Assembly (NCBI GenBank): GCA_037074765.1
Contig: JBAMDO010000213.1
Coordinates: 1 to 64,000 of the forward strand
DNA from: Mansonella perstans
Taxonomy: Eukaryota; Nematoda; Chromadorea; Rhabditida; Onchocercidae
Length of the DNA: 64,000 bases
Direction of reading: 5' to 3'
Shown here: in pieces, positions 1 through 12,187 of the stretch
How positions within the stretch are numbered: the first letter of the stretch is position 1
How the letters are laid out: every line of letters begins with the position of its first letter
Made by a program: the position numbers and the translations under genes
The notes under the pieces: model-generated
What the model was told of the DNA's origin: nothing
The model's input: only the letters and a program-made list of their open reading frames with translations
The model's database searches: none

Positions 1-93
1 GTTTATGCAATTAGTTAGAATGATGTGAAGTTGAGAATGAGGAATAGAGGAAATGGTAATTATCATCAATGTGACAATTTAAGAAGCTTTTAG

Positions 94-761
94 TGTGTCA
101 CCTGTGGTAAATGCTTTAACCGCTCATCAACGCTTAACACTCATATACGTATTCATCTGGGTGCGTTTTCATTTTAATTACTAATAATAAATATTTGTTC
201 AATGTTGATTTTTATTTTTAAATAAAAGGTTTTGTGCATTTCTTTCTGTTAAAATTTGAGAAATTTTACCAAAAAGAAATATTTTTCATGATAGATTTTA
301 TATTGCTGAAAATAGAACGATGTGTAAATTAGAGCATATTTGTCTAAAATAACAGTTATTTCAATAATTTTAGAATATATTTAAATAATGAGGTCGAAGA
401 TTTTTTTTTATGAATCAAAAGATGTAGAAGTATAATTAAGTATATAATGAATTAAATTATAATCAATAAATGTTTTGCTTTAGGCTATAAACCATATATA
501 TGTGAATTTTGTGGCAAAGGATTTTATCAAAATGGAAATTATAAAAATCACAAATTGACGCATGGCGGTGAAAAACGATTCAAATGTAACGTATGCAATA
601 AGGCTTTTCATCAAACATACAATCTAACATTTCATATGCACACTCATCAAGAACAGAAACCATTCGTTTGCTCAATTTGCGCCCGTGGTTTCTGTCGCAA
701 TTTTGATCTCAAGAAACACATACGTAAGCTACACCAAATTACATCATCAAATGATCATTAA
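94..761 (+). CDS. FEZF: FEZF-like C2H2 zinc-finger transcription factor, C-terminal two exons
   Basis: Two exons, 94-160 and 484-761 (TAA at 759-761), are joined by an intron with GTGCGT donor at 161 and a TTTAG acceptor ending at 483; the phase-1 junction restores a Gly codon. The upstream part of the gene lies outside the window. Four C2H2 fingers are visible: [20 protein letters not shown] (its Phe falls in the missing upstream exon), [40 protein letters not shown] and [20 protein letters not shown]. Finger order, the helix residues and the linkers (G-YKP, GGEK, QEQKP) match the last four of the six fingers of FEZF1/FEZF2, nuclear DNA-binding repressors of neuronal fate in animals. The protein ends nine residues after the last finger helix, as in that family. 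Family assignment is confident; regulatory targets in this worm are inference. Confidence 0.9.
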
Positions 762-3700
762 ATAATTACAACTAACTGAAATCATCATATTCTTATGTCA
801 CTATTACTATTCATAGTAACCAGCGACTATAACTTCCTGATGAAATGTAATGCTTGCGCCTGCGCTTGCGCTTATTGTATTAATTAACGGGATTTTGAAC
901 AAATAACTCTCTACCACTTCCTAAAACCATTTAAAAAAATACATTCCTTTAACGCTCCTATTACTGATGATTTATGATTTGCTTATTTTTTGCAATGAAA
1001 ATTCGCCTTTTATCTAATCACTCAAATGAGAGGTTTAATTTTACTCTATGTATAAATTTGCAATACGGCTGATTTGTTATTTGAAGTAATTTACTGGTTA
1101 TTTAATCTCCCCTTAGAAGTCAAATAAATTGAAATGAAAGGCAATTTTGGTTGAAACTAGAAAGCTTAAACTCTTTAAAATTTCATTTAATCTGAAAGAG
1201 CAGCTAATAAATGCATCAATTTTTTTACTGTCTTTTTTTGTTGTAGATGACCTGTTTCCTGCTCATGTAGTTGATCAATTTACCATGGATTGTTAATGTT
1301 CCATTCATTTTCTTAAGCTAATTTGAAAAATTTCTCGACAAAATTTACCGGAATTAAAAAATTTTCAACTCACTCGTATTAACTTTTCCTCATTGCGCAT
1401 TGTTTAAATCAATTATTTTTACAATGAATAAATTGCAATATTATCTAAATTTGCAAAGAAAAAAAAAGTCTCGCTTAAGAGCTTAATTTCAAATTTTATT
1501 AATTTTTGCTTTCTTGTCGTTATCTAAATTAATTTCAGAATGTACGTTTTTTTCTTTATACTATTCAGAAACTTTTATAAAAATGTTTACTTAGTTTTTC
1601 TCCTTAATTGAATAAACTTCATCAATTTTCTTGGTTATTCAAATTTCTTCATGCATTTATACAAATTTTCAGCTTTTTTTTTGTTTTCAACGGCAATTAT
1701 TTTTTAAAAATTTTGTTAGGAAATATCCGAAATAAATCAAAAACAAATCGTTGGAAAATAAGCTTTGTTGAATTTGCTGAATTACAGTGTACAGCAAAAG
1801 ACAAGTGTCACCAACAGATATTTTTATTCAGTGATTATGAAATTTCAACTAATTTACTCATTTAATATATACACTTGTATGATTAATAATATCGTTCGTT
1901 TCATTTTTCCGCGTTTATCTTCTCTTACTTACTCCATAGAGACTACATCTAACTTTTAGTGTCCTTACACTAACTGTATTTGCGTCACTTAACAATGATA
2001 TTTGAAGAGATCTTCATGGTTTCAGCGTTCATTTTCATACACTGTGAGTATCATTCATCAAATTAATTAAAGAAATGTGTTCTCTTTGGCTAACATTTAG
2101 CAATCTATTGGAATATTATCTTGAAAAATTTTAAATTGAGTTCAAAATGATGCTTGAGAAGGGTAATTGAACCTAACTTTTCTATTAACAAATTTTACGC
2201 CACTTCATTGACGTTATTGGAGAGTATTAAAAGAAATGTCGGCAAAAAAAGGAATGTACAAATTTAAAAATATACCAAAAGAAATACGCTTTTTTCCATT
2301 CTTATTACAACAAAATTTTATGGTATTTTTGAATGGGTAATTAATTCTTCCTTATACATTTGAGAAGTTCAATGATTCTGCTTTTTGCTTGTTTCCATTA
2401 AACGGTTTACCGGAAATACGGTAAATTAGTTTGCTACATGCAATAATGCACGACATGTTGACGCCTGCTTTGTGCACATTAATTTTTTGCTTTGAAAAGA
2501 ATTGGAACAAAAAAAGTAAGAGATAAAAATGTTATTCAATAGAGAATTTGAAGAAGAAGTTATGAAGCGATATTTTTGTCAATTTATAAAACTGTCAATT
2601 TTGTCAATTGACAGTCAATAAAATGCTGTATGATTTTTGAGTGGAATGGTTGAATTATCAGTTAGTGATTACAACGACTGAAAGCTCACCAAATATAAGC
2701 GAAAGTCAGTTGGGAATTAATCTTAGCTTAATTAAAAAAAAATCCATCAGTTTAATGAAATTTTCACGAGAACACTCGACTGAAGGTAAAAATTTTTGCT
2801 AACAAGCAAATCAAATAGTCTGAAACCAAAAGATATAATACAATAAGTAAAGCTAAAGCTTTCTCCATCTCTAAATTTGTTACTTGATTGCAGCAGAAGT
2901 TTGTCACATATTTAAATTTCTTATCGAATTCAACTTTTCCACTTTTTTCTGATCATTGGCATTGAAAATAGTGTTTAGATCCTACGGTAGTCGAGAATAT
3001 TTTATCAGTTGCAATCTTCTTGGTTGTTAAGAAATCACTGGTTGGGAAAGTGATCGGATACTTTAAGTGATGATTCGAATTTCATTTCGATAGGAAAATG
3101 ATCTGAATATGTTTGAAAAGGTTGATGACCTTTTATAATCATAAATCCCACAAATCGTTCCACATTCATCGGGAATTTCGCAGTGGTAGAAATATCATGT
3201 GAATTATTTTGTTTATCCTCGCAATTCAAATTTTCGCAAAATTTGGATAAATAATTTCTAAATGCAGTAGAAGAACGAATTATTACCTTACTTATTTAAC
3301 ATTAATATTAAAAAACTTTCAGCTAAATCTTGATTTTGCCTAACGGTATGATATTTAAATTTTTGATTAGCATTTAATTAATATTTTGTTCCTTAGTAGA
3401 AAGTTCCGATCTAATTTTATAGTTCGTCAAATTTTTTAATCTTATACATAAAGATAATGTTCTCTGATTGATTTTAAAAGTTCGATTTTTTTCGAAATAA
3501 AATTTCGGCGTGTTTCTTCTTTTTTTAATAAATAACCATTGATAATTTTATTTTTACGTTGAAAAGTCTGTCATACTACTTTTTTTTCTTGGGCTGCAAT
3601 AGGCGAATTTTGGAAGTCGAAACTTTGAACCTAAAGTTGTTTTGCTGCAGCTAAAAGTGTCCACAGTTTGATAACAGCATTATTATGAACGAATGTTGAA

Positions 3701-4396
3701 ATGTGAGATTTATTTATAATAAAGATAAGATTATACTAATTCCTTTTCTGTTTATGGAATATTCACTGGAGATTGTTGTTGTCAGATACCATTGTCATTT
3801 TCATCAATTAATTTTTTCCACGAAATTTAAAATTTGTGTTTTAAAAATCCAAACTTCTTTTAATTTTTATTTTTAATATCAAATTTAAACGATAACAAAA
3901 ATTTAGCGCTGGGAAATAAAAATTTCTAATATCTTAAAAACAGCAATACGTACAAACAAAAAAGAAAAAAACAATAAAAGCTGTTGATTTTGAATTAATA
4001 AACTGCAATAGAATAGTTAAGAACTGAGATTTAACGCAAAATAAAGAAATTATAATTTGTAACATTCAATCATAACAGTGACTTGGTAAAACAAAAAGAT
4101 GTGAAGATAAACGAAAAGATTATAGGATCCGAAATAAATTCTTTGATTTAAAATTTTCAAGATAATGTGGCAGATTAATTCGAAGCTTCGTTCCAGTCTA
4201 ATTTATTTGGATATAAATTTTATCAGATTTGAATTTCATTCTTTTTTCATTTTAATTTTTTCGGTTGTCAAAAAGTTTTTTTTATTGTTTACATTTTGCT
4301 TCCTTTTTACAGTAATTAAAAATAACACTGCTTACTTTTTCAATTATTAGTAAATCATTTTAGGATAAATGAATAAATTAATTAAGATCACTTGTT
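762..4396. other. Intergenic region, FEZF-like gene to MAM gene (tail to tail)
   Basis: AT-rich non-coding sequence. I see no exon-like ORF with flanking splice signals. Small landmarks are a GC-rich CTTGCGC/CTGCGC repeat near 850-872 and an inverted repeat CTGTCAATT/AATTGACAG near 2592-2614. The two neighbouring genes converge here, so it should hold both 3' UTRs. Confidence 0.6.
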
Positions 4397-7300
4397 TTAG
4401 CACAATAATTTGCCTTTTTCATCCAAGATTTCAATGTTTGAAATGATAAATTTTGCTGCACCAAATTCAAGAAATTTATCGTGTACAGCAAGAATTGTGA
4501 AATTTTGAGCATCCTGATCAATTGGTAGAATTACTTTTTCCGTTGTTGGTAATTCTATTTTTGGGCCTAATATGGGTTGGCAGTCGAACAATGTGCTAAA
4601 ATCATCGCGACATAAGAATGTTTGCGAACCAAATGTTGACTGATATAACTGAAAATTATCAAAAATTTGAAGTCGATTAATATCAAGTAATTTTCGTTAG
4701 CACTAATAGGAAATTAATAAGTAGAGAATTAAATCACAAATCAATTAATATGAAGTTAAACAAAATAAAATACAATTCCTCGTAACAAAAAAGAGAGAAC
4801 TTAAATTATCCTTTACTATATCCTTTTTTTGTTTATTAATTTAATCCCTTTGTAGAAAAGGTTTTTGAAGAAATAAAGATAATCAGAAATAATGTGCTGT
4901 AAACAACCTTTTACTTAGGAAATTCCCAAAAATGAATTCTCATTACATGGCTAAGATCAAAGATTGTCTTAGCACTTAATGAACTTTTTTTCTGAATTTC
5001 TTTACTTCCTTCTCAAAAAAAAAATTGAAAAAATAAGTAACCTACTGCTAACACTCAAAATTTTTTTTGTCAGATTAATTAGCAAGCACTACAAGAAGTA
5101 AGAGAATAAATAATATCATTTGTTCTATTGATTTTCAACTGATCAAAAAGCTTTAATGAAACTAACCTTAATTTGTAACTCAATCGGATGAGCAAGCTTA
5201 AATTGTGGTGATCGCAATATAGCTAAACCTGATCCATCGTCGATATTTGCTATTGTTCCTTGAACATAATGAACAAATAATGAAAAAAATACCGGAATGA
5301 ATTTTCAAGCATTGATTATTATCCAGCATTCATTATTTCTAATTGCGAATCATTGACAGATTTTCAAAAAAGTATAATATATTGAATTTAGAAATTATTG
5401 ATTGTAACAGCAAATCAATCAAACTTACCTTTTGCATCTTTCTTGAATAAAACATTAGCACGCGAATTTATTTCCGTTTTATAGTCACAAAAAGTTTGTC
5501 GAAATGTACAACTAAGTTTTTCGCAAGCATATTGCGATAATGTTGGTAGTGGACACCAACTGCCAGCTGTTTCGATTTTTCGTATAACAACAAGGCCAGG
5601 CTCAGTTGAATTCGCGATTAATTGGATGAAAAATGCTTTCTTACGATTAACATTCATCGAAAGCCAACCGAAAATTAGTAAATCAAAAAAAATCATTCAA
5701 TCGTATTTGCGCTTTCAAATAAATTAAACTGATGAAAAAAGAAAAAGAATGAGTCATAACATCATTAATTATCGTTATCAAAACGATTAAAAATTTATTA
5801 TTAATTGAAATTCGTTTAAAATTGAAAGGTTTTGAAAATTTTGATGAATACTTTACCGGAACGTTTATTATTCGAGTTCACACAATGTTTCTCGATGCAT
5901 ATCATTAAGTTAGCCTTTTCAGTTTGGAAATAAGCAATAAAAATTTTGGCATTAGTAGCACATGGTACTTTTCGGGATTCCAATATAGCCATAGAATTAT
6001 TAAGAACAGCTACCGAAACTTGATCTGAAAAATTGATTATTACGGTGACTGATAACTAAATGATTGGTGTTATTGATCAAAAATTTATTTGGAAACTTAA
6101 TGATCCAACAATTAATAATTAAAATTATTACAAAAAATTTGAAAATTTATATAAAATTTAAGCCTTGTCTTGACGAAGGTAAAGTAAACGAATCATTATC
6201 ATATGGAACCGTTCCAAGCAGCCAACGTCCATCATTTTCCCACTGAGGACACGTATTTCGATTAAAATCACAATTCAATGTTGGTACACTGTCCTGAAAA
6301 TTAACTGCAGTTTCCTGAATAATTCATATGAATTAAAATTTTCCAGAAATTTTTTCCCAAGATTTGATTTCATCGTTTCAATTTATGTTAAAGAAATTTT
6401 TCATCATCCGGAAATGCTTGAAGTAATACTGCGAAGTATATTAGTTTGCTACTTACGATTAGCATATTTGGATATGGACGAAGTGAGAAAAGTTGCTTAA
6501 TTTGCAATGGATTGATTGTTGTGATTGGTGGCACCGTTACTTCATAACATAATAAACCAGTTAATTCCATATCATCGATAATAACAAGACCAAATGTTGA
6601 TTCATCAAAATTGATCAATTCAAACACGAACTGTAAAATTAAATTTATAAAATTTGCTTTGTAACAATATACGAACGAAAATTAAAAGTGAATAGCATCA
6701 TTTATGAAAATATTTCATTAGTTATCTACCAGCTTCAGTGATATTTGTGTTATTGATAGTGTTAATTAAGTAGTAAAACAAAAATCAGTTGTTTCATATA
6801 ATCTGTAAATTATTATTTCATACCCGAAAAGATTCATCAGTTGGTGCATCAACATCAATGCTAATAGGTCCAGGCATGGCTATTTCATTTAGGTACACGC
6901 AACTGATTATGACATTTGATGAAGTAACTGTACAAACTTGAACTTGTGTACCTGTTTGCAACCAGTATCTATAAACAGAAGGAATGATTTCAAAACGGAG
7001 ATTTAAAAATCTATCAGATGTATTCCTGTACAAAAAAAAGATCAAGTAAATAAGTGTTTTGTTCTCAAATAATCAATTTCAAATATTATTTCATTTTATA
7101 ACTTTTGACATATCTGTTTTGTCGCAGTTGTTAATGTTTATTCTCTCAGAAATATAAAATTATGAAATCTGGACTAAAATTTCAGCTAATAATTGTAAAA
7201 CTGAAATTTTGTGATTATTAACTAATTAAATTGTTTATTGATATTCTTTTTATTTTTGAAAAAGGAAGAAACCAATTGACATGACACTGTATTTAATCAT

Positions 7301-9491
7301 TTCAAATTCTTCATAATTATTAAAATTTAAATGTAAAACATACCTAAATGTAAAAGTTATAACAGTACTTGTGCAAGGAACAAGTTCCGATCGTAGCAAT
7401 GAATAGGGCTTTTGGGTGACTGAATCAACGTACTGATAGAAAAAACTTCCAGTTGGTTTATTTTCCATTTCAAAAATTTCTTTCCATCGTCGACGATTCC
7501 AACCGATCTTCCATTCAGATAACGATGAAAGACTGTTGGACCAGCGACATGTTGAATTGTAATCGATACAAGAAAATGCAGCAGCAGAAGTCGGATAAGA
7601 TGTGACAGATGGTGGTGGAACTGCTCGAACTCCGAAGATTTTTGATAATTCTGAATTTCATTTTATAATTTTTCAAATTTTCTGCACGTGTAGTGTTAAT
7701 TTATGAAGTTTTAAATAATCATTTATTTATTAACGGCTTTAGCTTTCAAACTTTTACAATTTCTTCACAGATATTCTAGGGCTTGTAAGGTGTATTACTT
7801 ATCGTTCAAATATTTTATTGAATTATCTGGAATTGTTGGAAATACTAAGATTATTTTAATTACTGCCTTCTTTCTGAAAGTTACAAATAGCTATTATAAC
7901 CTTAAAAAAATTTCTTTTATTAACTCACTAGGTTCCAAACATATTTCAGCTTTATATTCAATATCAGTAATCATTCCAAAACTACCCAATGCCGAATCTC
8001 TTAAGCCGTGAACACGAATACCAATTCGAAATGGTTCAGCAATTTCTGGTATTTGAACTTTGCAGTGATCATCAAAGGTACGAATGATGTAGCACTCGGT
8101 ATGTGGACGTAAAATAACCTTAAAATGAAAATATTTTTTTCTAACTTTGTTTTGTGAAACGAATAAATGAAAGAAACAATTAATTTACCTGAAGACGACC
8201 CCGTCTGGTAGAAGGCTTTAAAATTAATACTTCAATTTTAGCTTCATTGTATAGCCAATATCTAAAATATTTTGAATTGCATGGATAATTCAATTTTTGT
8301 TTAAATTAACATCCAAATAAGTGAAAATTTTCATGTGTTACTATTTACTGTATGAAATTATTTCTTTTTTTAAGTTTATTCCAGAAATTGATTGATCTCG
8401 CAGGTTGATTTATTTTCTATGCTTAATAAAATTACTTGAATTTTAATAATCCAAGAGTTCGTTGACAAGCAATCGGTGCACTGATAAGCACTGCACTTTG
8501 AGGTTTTGCTGTTGTATTGCCTGCGAGAACAAATTTGGTGCCTGGAAGAAAATGAATCGCTTGCAAAAAATTCATTTTAAATCCACAATGACTTATTTTG
8601 AAAAGAATAAAATCAGGAAATAAGCGGTCCAATTTAGAACTAATTAAAAACTAGTTTAAAAACCATTTAGTCTAAGAAATCTTTATCATACCTTGAACTC
8701 TGACTATTTCTATTTTCATCAATAATTAATTTTTGATGGAAAAAAACTTATCACTAAATGGAGGCAATAAAAGTAACAGTTAAAAAAAAAACGAATTTAT
8801 TCTGCCATAATAATTTTTAAAATATTGTTTTTTGGTTACTGGAAACATAGCGATTCTTTCCATTTCATTTTGGCAAATTAAAACTTTTCTTGCATTGATA
8901 TGAAAGACCTTTTAACGGATTAGATGGCCCTGGTTGTACTTGTGGTGCAAATAATTTATTGTTTGCTTTGACAAATAAATAGAAATCTGATGTATCTAAT
9001 AAATTATCGGCAGGCTCATTCATCCAGGCACATTGTTCATCAAATTTGCAATTCAACTTCGATGAATGGCTTACATATTCTTTTAGCATCGTTTCTGAAG
9101 AAAAAGAAAAAAAAATCAAACGAAATTGAAAAATTACCAGAATATTCTTTGCTTTTCAAAGATACAAATTACAACAATAATTATTTTCGCAAAAAATTTT
9201 CGATAATTTTATACCTTTTTAAAAAAAAACTTTCAGAAGTATACAAGAAGTTTTAATGAATTCATTTCATTTCGTTTCTTCTCTTTTAAAAGTTGGTTTT
9301 TTTGCAAAAAAAAGTTTAACTTGAAATAACACTATACCTTCAATAGGTAGATTACCCTGATTTTCCGGTTGTATACCAAGATAATAATTTAAGTACTGAA
9401 GTTCTTCCTGATATCGTGATGTACATCCATGAATTAAATCGGGAAGAAATTCCAAAAGAATTACGAACAACAACACCATCATCCATTGCAT
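4397..9491 (-). CDS. Secreted multi-MAM-domain protein (four MAM-like repeats, 13 exons)
   Basis: Exons on the minus strand, 5' to 3': 9491-9338, 9094-8909, 8541-8436, 8261-8189, 8118-7929, 7650-7344, 7025-6824, 6630-6457, 6293-6164, 6024-5857, about 5696-5429, 5258-5167, 4648-4397 (TAA). Phases agree at all junctions except into the 5696-5429 exon. The start has a signal peptide (MQWMMVLLFVILLEFLPDLI, then HGC). Four repeats follow, each opening with a Cys-rich motif (LNCKFDEQCAW, FSCIDYNSTCRW, LNCDFNRNTCPQW, LSCTFRQTFCDY) and closing with an I-x-D-x-E/I-x-I strand (e.g. FGLVIIDDMELTGLLC, PGLVVIRKIETAGSWC). This is the MAM layout of extracellular adhesion and receptor proteins. No membrane segment is seen and the protein ends in Cys-stop, so it is probably secreted to extracellular matrix or cuticle. 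Two problem sites: a GC donor after 6164 and stops upstream of 5696. About 765 residues; orthology to a named gene is not claimed. Confidence 0.82.
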
Positions 9492-10309
9492 TGTTTCAAC
9501 ATTAACAAATTTTGGAGTGGGTGATTTTCTATCAACAAATCACTTTCACCCATTTTCTTGTAGAATAATTCAAGGCATCGTAAAAACCGGCTTGAAATCT
9601 TCATTTCTTCGTTTAATTTCACTTCTTTTAGTTTTTCCTGCTTTTTTTTCAGCTCTTTTTTTGGTTATTTTATGCAGTTTTTTCCTTTTTATTAAATTTC
9701 AAGCTTTTTTTTTTAAATATGCGAATGGATATGTACACATGTATACATATTGTGAAGACGAATTATCAAAATTCTGTAACTTAAACTTTGCTGTGAAATT
9801 AATTAAACTCACAATTATAAAGTCATTCTAATATGCAATTTTACAATTACTAGAAACAGTGAACTAAAAGGATTTTTTTCGTCTACTTTCGACTTCCTGG
9901 AATTGATTTTCCAAAATTTCATAAGAAATGGTTTCTTTTGTCTTAAATTGCTTCCCGAAATATGACAGATTAAGATCTGTAAGTTAAATTTTAAGCAATA
10001 GCAATAATGTCTCGTTTTACTTTTTTTAAAAAAAAAAATTGAAAATTGAGAAAAAGTGAGCGAAAAATATGTTAATTAACAAGCCATTATATTGCAGCAT
10101 TTCGTCACTTCACGGCTAATTTTTCACTTTTTTTTTAGAGAAATTTGCTATTTGTTTTAAAATTCATTTGTGCTTAATTTTCGTTAATTATGTGAGAATA
10201 ATTCACGGTTTTGTTTTGCATTGGTATAATAAATGGTAGACAAATGAAAGCCCCAATAATGAATATAACGAAATTTGCTAAATTTTATCGAACCATGGAT
10301 TCAGCAGTA

Positions 10310-10530
10310 ATTGAAAAAAGTGAATTTCAAATTTTGAAATTTCTGGATTAAAATTTTGACAGAAATATTTATGTTGACATGTTTTGCATCTTCAGGCAGT
10401 GATCTGATAACTAAACCAAGTGGGCTGATTTGATGAGCTACCAGTAATTCAGATCGTTTGTGTATATATAGTGCAAGATTGCTGGATGTATTCCCTAAAT
10501 CCCAATGAAATGTATCTGATCGATTGTCTG
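10310..10530 (-). pseudogene. Relic MAM-gene exon (paralogue of exon 6 second half)
   Basis: On the minus strand, after a CTTTTGCAG acceptor, a coding-like stretch contains RSELLVAHQISPLGLVIRSL. It aligns with RSELVPCTSTVITFTFRY in exon 6 (7344-7650) of the neighbouring MAM gene, including the preceding aromatic/Tyr positions. It is isolated from other exons and has no signal peptide exon nearby. I read it as the remains of a tandem duplicate of the MAM gene, though a distant exon of a living gene cannot be excluded. Confidence 0.45.
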
Positions 10531-11285
10531 CAAAAGTGGTTTGCAAATATGAACCTGATCAATTCATTATCTGTGGAATATATTTGAATTCTTAAACTAA
10601 TATGATTTCAAAAATTTTTCAAATCCGCAAAATTAATTAATTGTAATAAATAATAAAAATAAATTGTAATAAAAGCAATTAATAAATTGTAATAGTAAGC
10701 AAATGTTACTTAATAGCTTCTCAAATTAAAATGTCTACATTAGAGACACAGTTGTTCTCATTTAATTAAATTAAACTTTACCAATTTAATTTAAGTTAAA
10801 GAAACAGAACAGAATCCGAAAAGTCAAAGGTTATTATTCGATTAATTGAAGCAAAATTTTGTTTATCTTAAAAGCTATAAAATAAAAAACAGAGAATGGC
10901 GTTGATTGAGATGACTGAATTGAATTAAAATACTTGAATTCAAATGAGCTCAGTGCTTGAATGTATATAAGTGTAACGATGGGAAGTTTAGTTTCACTTT
11001 GCGAACATTATTAAAATCGTTTTCCCACTCTTTTCTTCAACTTCATCAAACATTCCACCGAATTTAATGCTCTCAATTTAATTTTTTTTACTGCCTATTT
11101 AATGCTTATTACTTTCTGTTTAAATTAGCTCATTTCATTTTTCACTCTTGATTGCTTGAATTATTTCATAACGTTTAAAATTTTGTTTACTTTCAATTTC
11201 TCCAAAATTTCGCTTTTTACCAGCTAATATAAAAAGTGAAATATTTTCAAAATTTAAATGTGAAATATTTTCAAAAAAATTTTAA

Positions 11286-11564
11286 TTTCCACATCTGCTT
11301 TGATTGATTATTTTTTTTTGCACTTTTTTTAGTATCGAAATTAATTGTGTCATGTAATTAAATAATTGTTTTGAACTATGATCGACAGTGAAAATTGGAC
11401 AAGGTGTAGTTGTTGGTGATGGGACTGCTTGAATTCCATAGATTTTGATAACAAATTTCTTTTTAATTTTCGGCAAAAAATTTTTCTTCCAATTAATACT
11501 TCATTTAATCTTTCCCTTTTTTCTTTTTCATTTGCAAAGAATCAATCAAGGCAGATGTGGAAAA
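11286..11564. repeat. Inverted repeat with ~25-bp arms
   Basis: The left arm near 11287-11310 (TTCCACATCTGCTTTGATTG) is mirrored near 11541-11564 (CAATCAAGGCAGATGTGGAA), with one mismatch over about 24 bases and about 230 bases between the arms. It overlaps the relic MAM exon. It could be a small non-autonomous DNA element or a local inverted duplication; no target-site duplication was established. Confidence 0.5.
11360..11440 (-). pseudogene. Relic MAM-gene exon (paralogue of exon 6 start)
   Basis: On the minus strand the sequence encodes KIYGIQAVPSPTTT, matching KIFGVRAVPPPSVT at the start of exon 6 of the MAM gene at 7650-7344. The similarity is visible at DNA level (AAAATCTATGGAATTCAAGC against AAAATCTTCGGAGTTCGAGC). 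Beyond this the frame loses resemblance. It lies 5' of the 10.3-10.5 kb relic, in the same order as the intact gene, which supports an old tandem duplication that decayed. Confidence 0.5.
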
Positions 11565-12158
11565 TTCTTGAATATTGTCTGGAATGGATTGAAAATGTCC
11601 TGAAGAAATGAAATAAAGAAATAAATAAATGACAAAATTTGCGAATTAATTTTAAAAAAGTTAACTAATTGCTTTTCTATCAATATTTAAGGATAAATGA
11701 TTAATTATAAGTAATAGATTAGTATAGCAAAGTGATCCAACTTACAATCCATGTTTGTTTATTACTAATTTAAAAGGAAAAAAAAATTTTTTTTTTAATG
11801 AAAGAAGAAGAATAAGAATATGGCAAGAGGAAAATAATACTAATATTACAAATTTTTAGGTTAATTAGTATGAAACTATTTTTTAAATGAAATACCATAT
11901 AAATAGTTCAAAAGTTGTTGAAATACTTTATTTAAATTAATAAGAAATTGAAAAATACTCAATCGAAATTGTTTCAAAATATTCGTTTATATCAAAGGAA
12001 GAAATCTATTTCTTTGAAATTATCAAAATACATTTTAATTTTTCAAGTTTTTATCAAAAATGACACTCGCATTGTTCAATTTGGTCGAAGTTACCGAACA
12101 CCTTCTCTTTTCCACTTTCTTAACAGCGAAATCGACCAATTTTGAGATCATTTATTGC

Positions 12159-12187
12159 AACCTTTTCCTTTCCCTTTCCCTTTCCCA
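12159..12187. repeat. (CTTTCC)n short tandem repeat
   Basis: Uninterrupted pyrimidine run CCTTTTCCTTTCCCTTTCCC continuing for one more unit, followed by ATTATCATC-type sequence. Confidence 0.7.

Noticed and set aside
1608..1959. Small Phe/Asn-rich ORFs downstream of the FEZF-like gene
   Set aside because: Typical chance ORFs of AT-rich DNA; no domain, no splice signals.
3035..3229. Minus-strand ORF with a repeated SDHFP motif, considered as another MAM relic
   Set aside because: Could not align it convincingly with any MAM exon.
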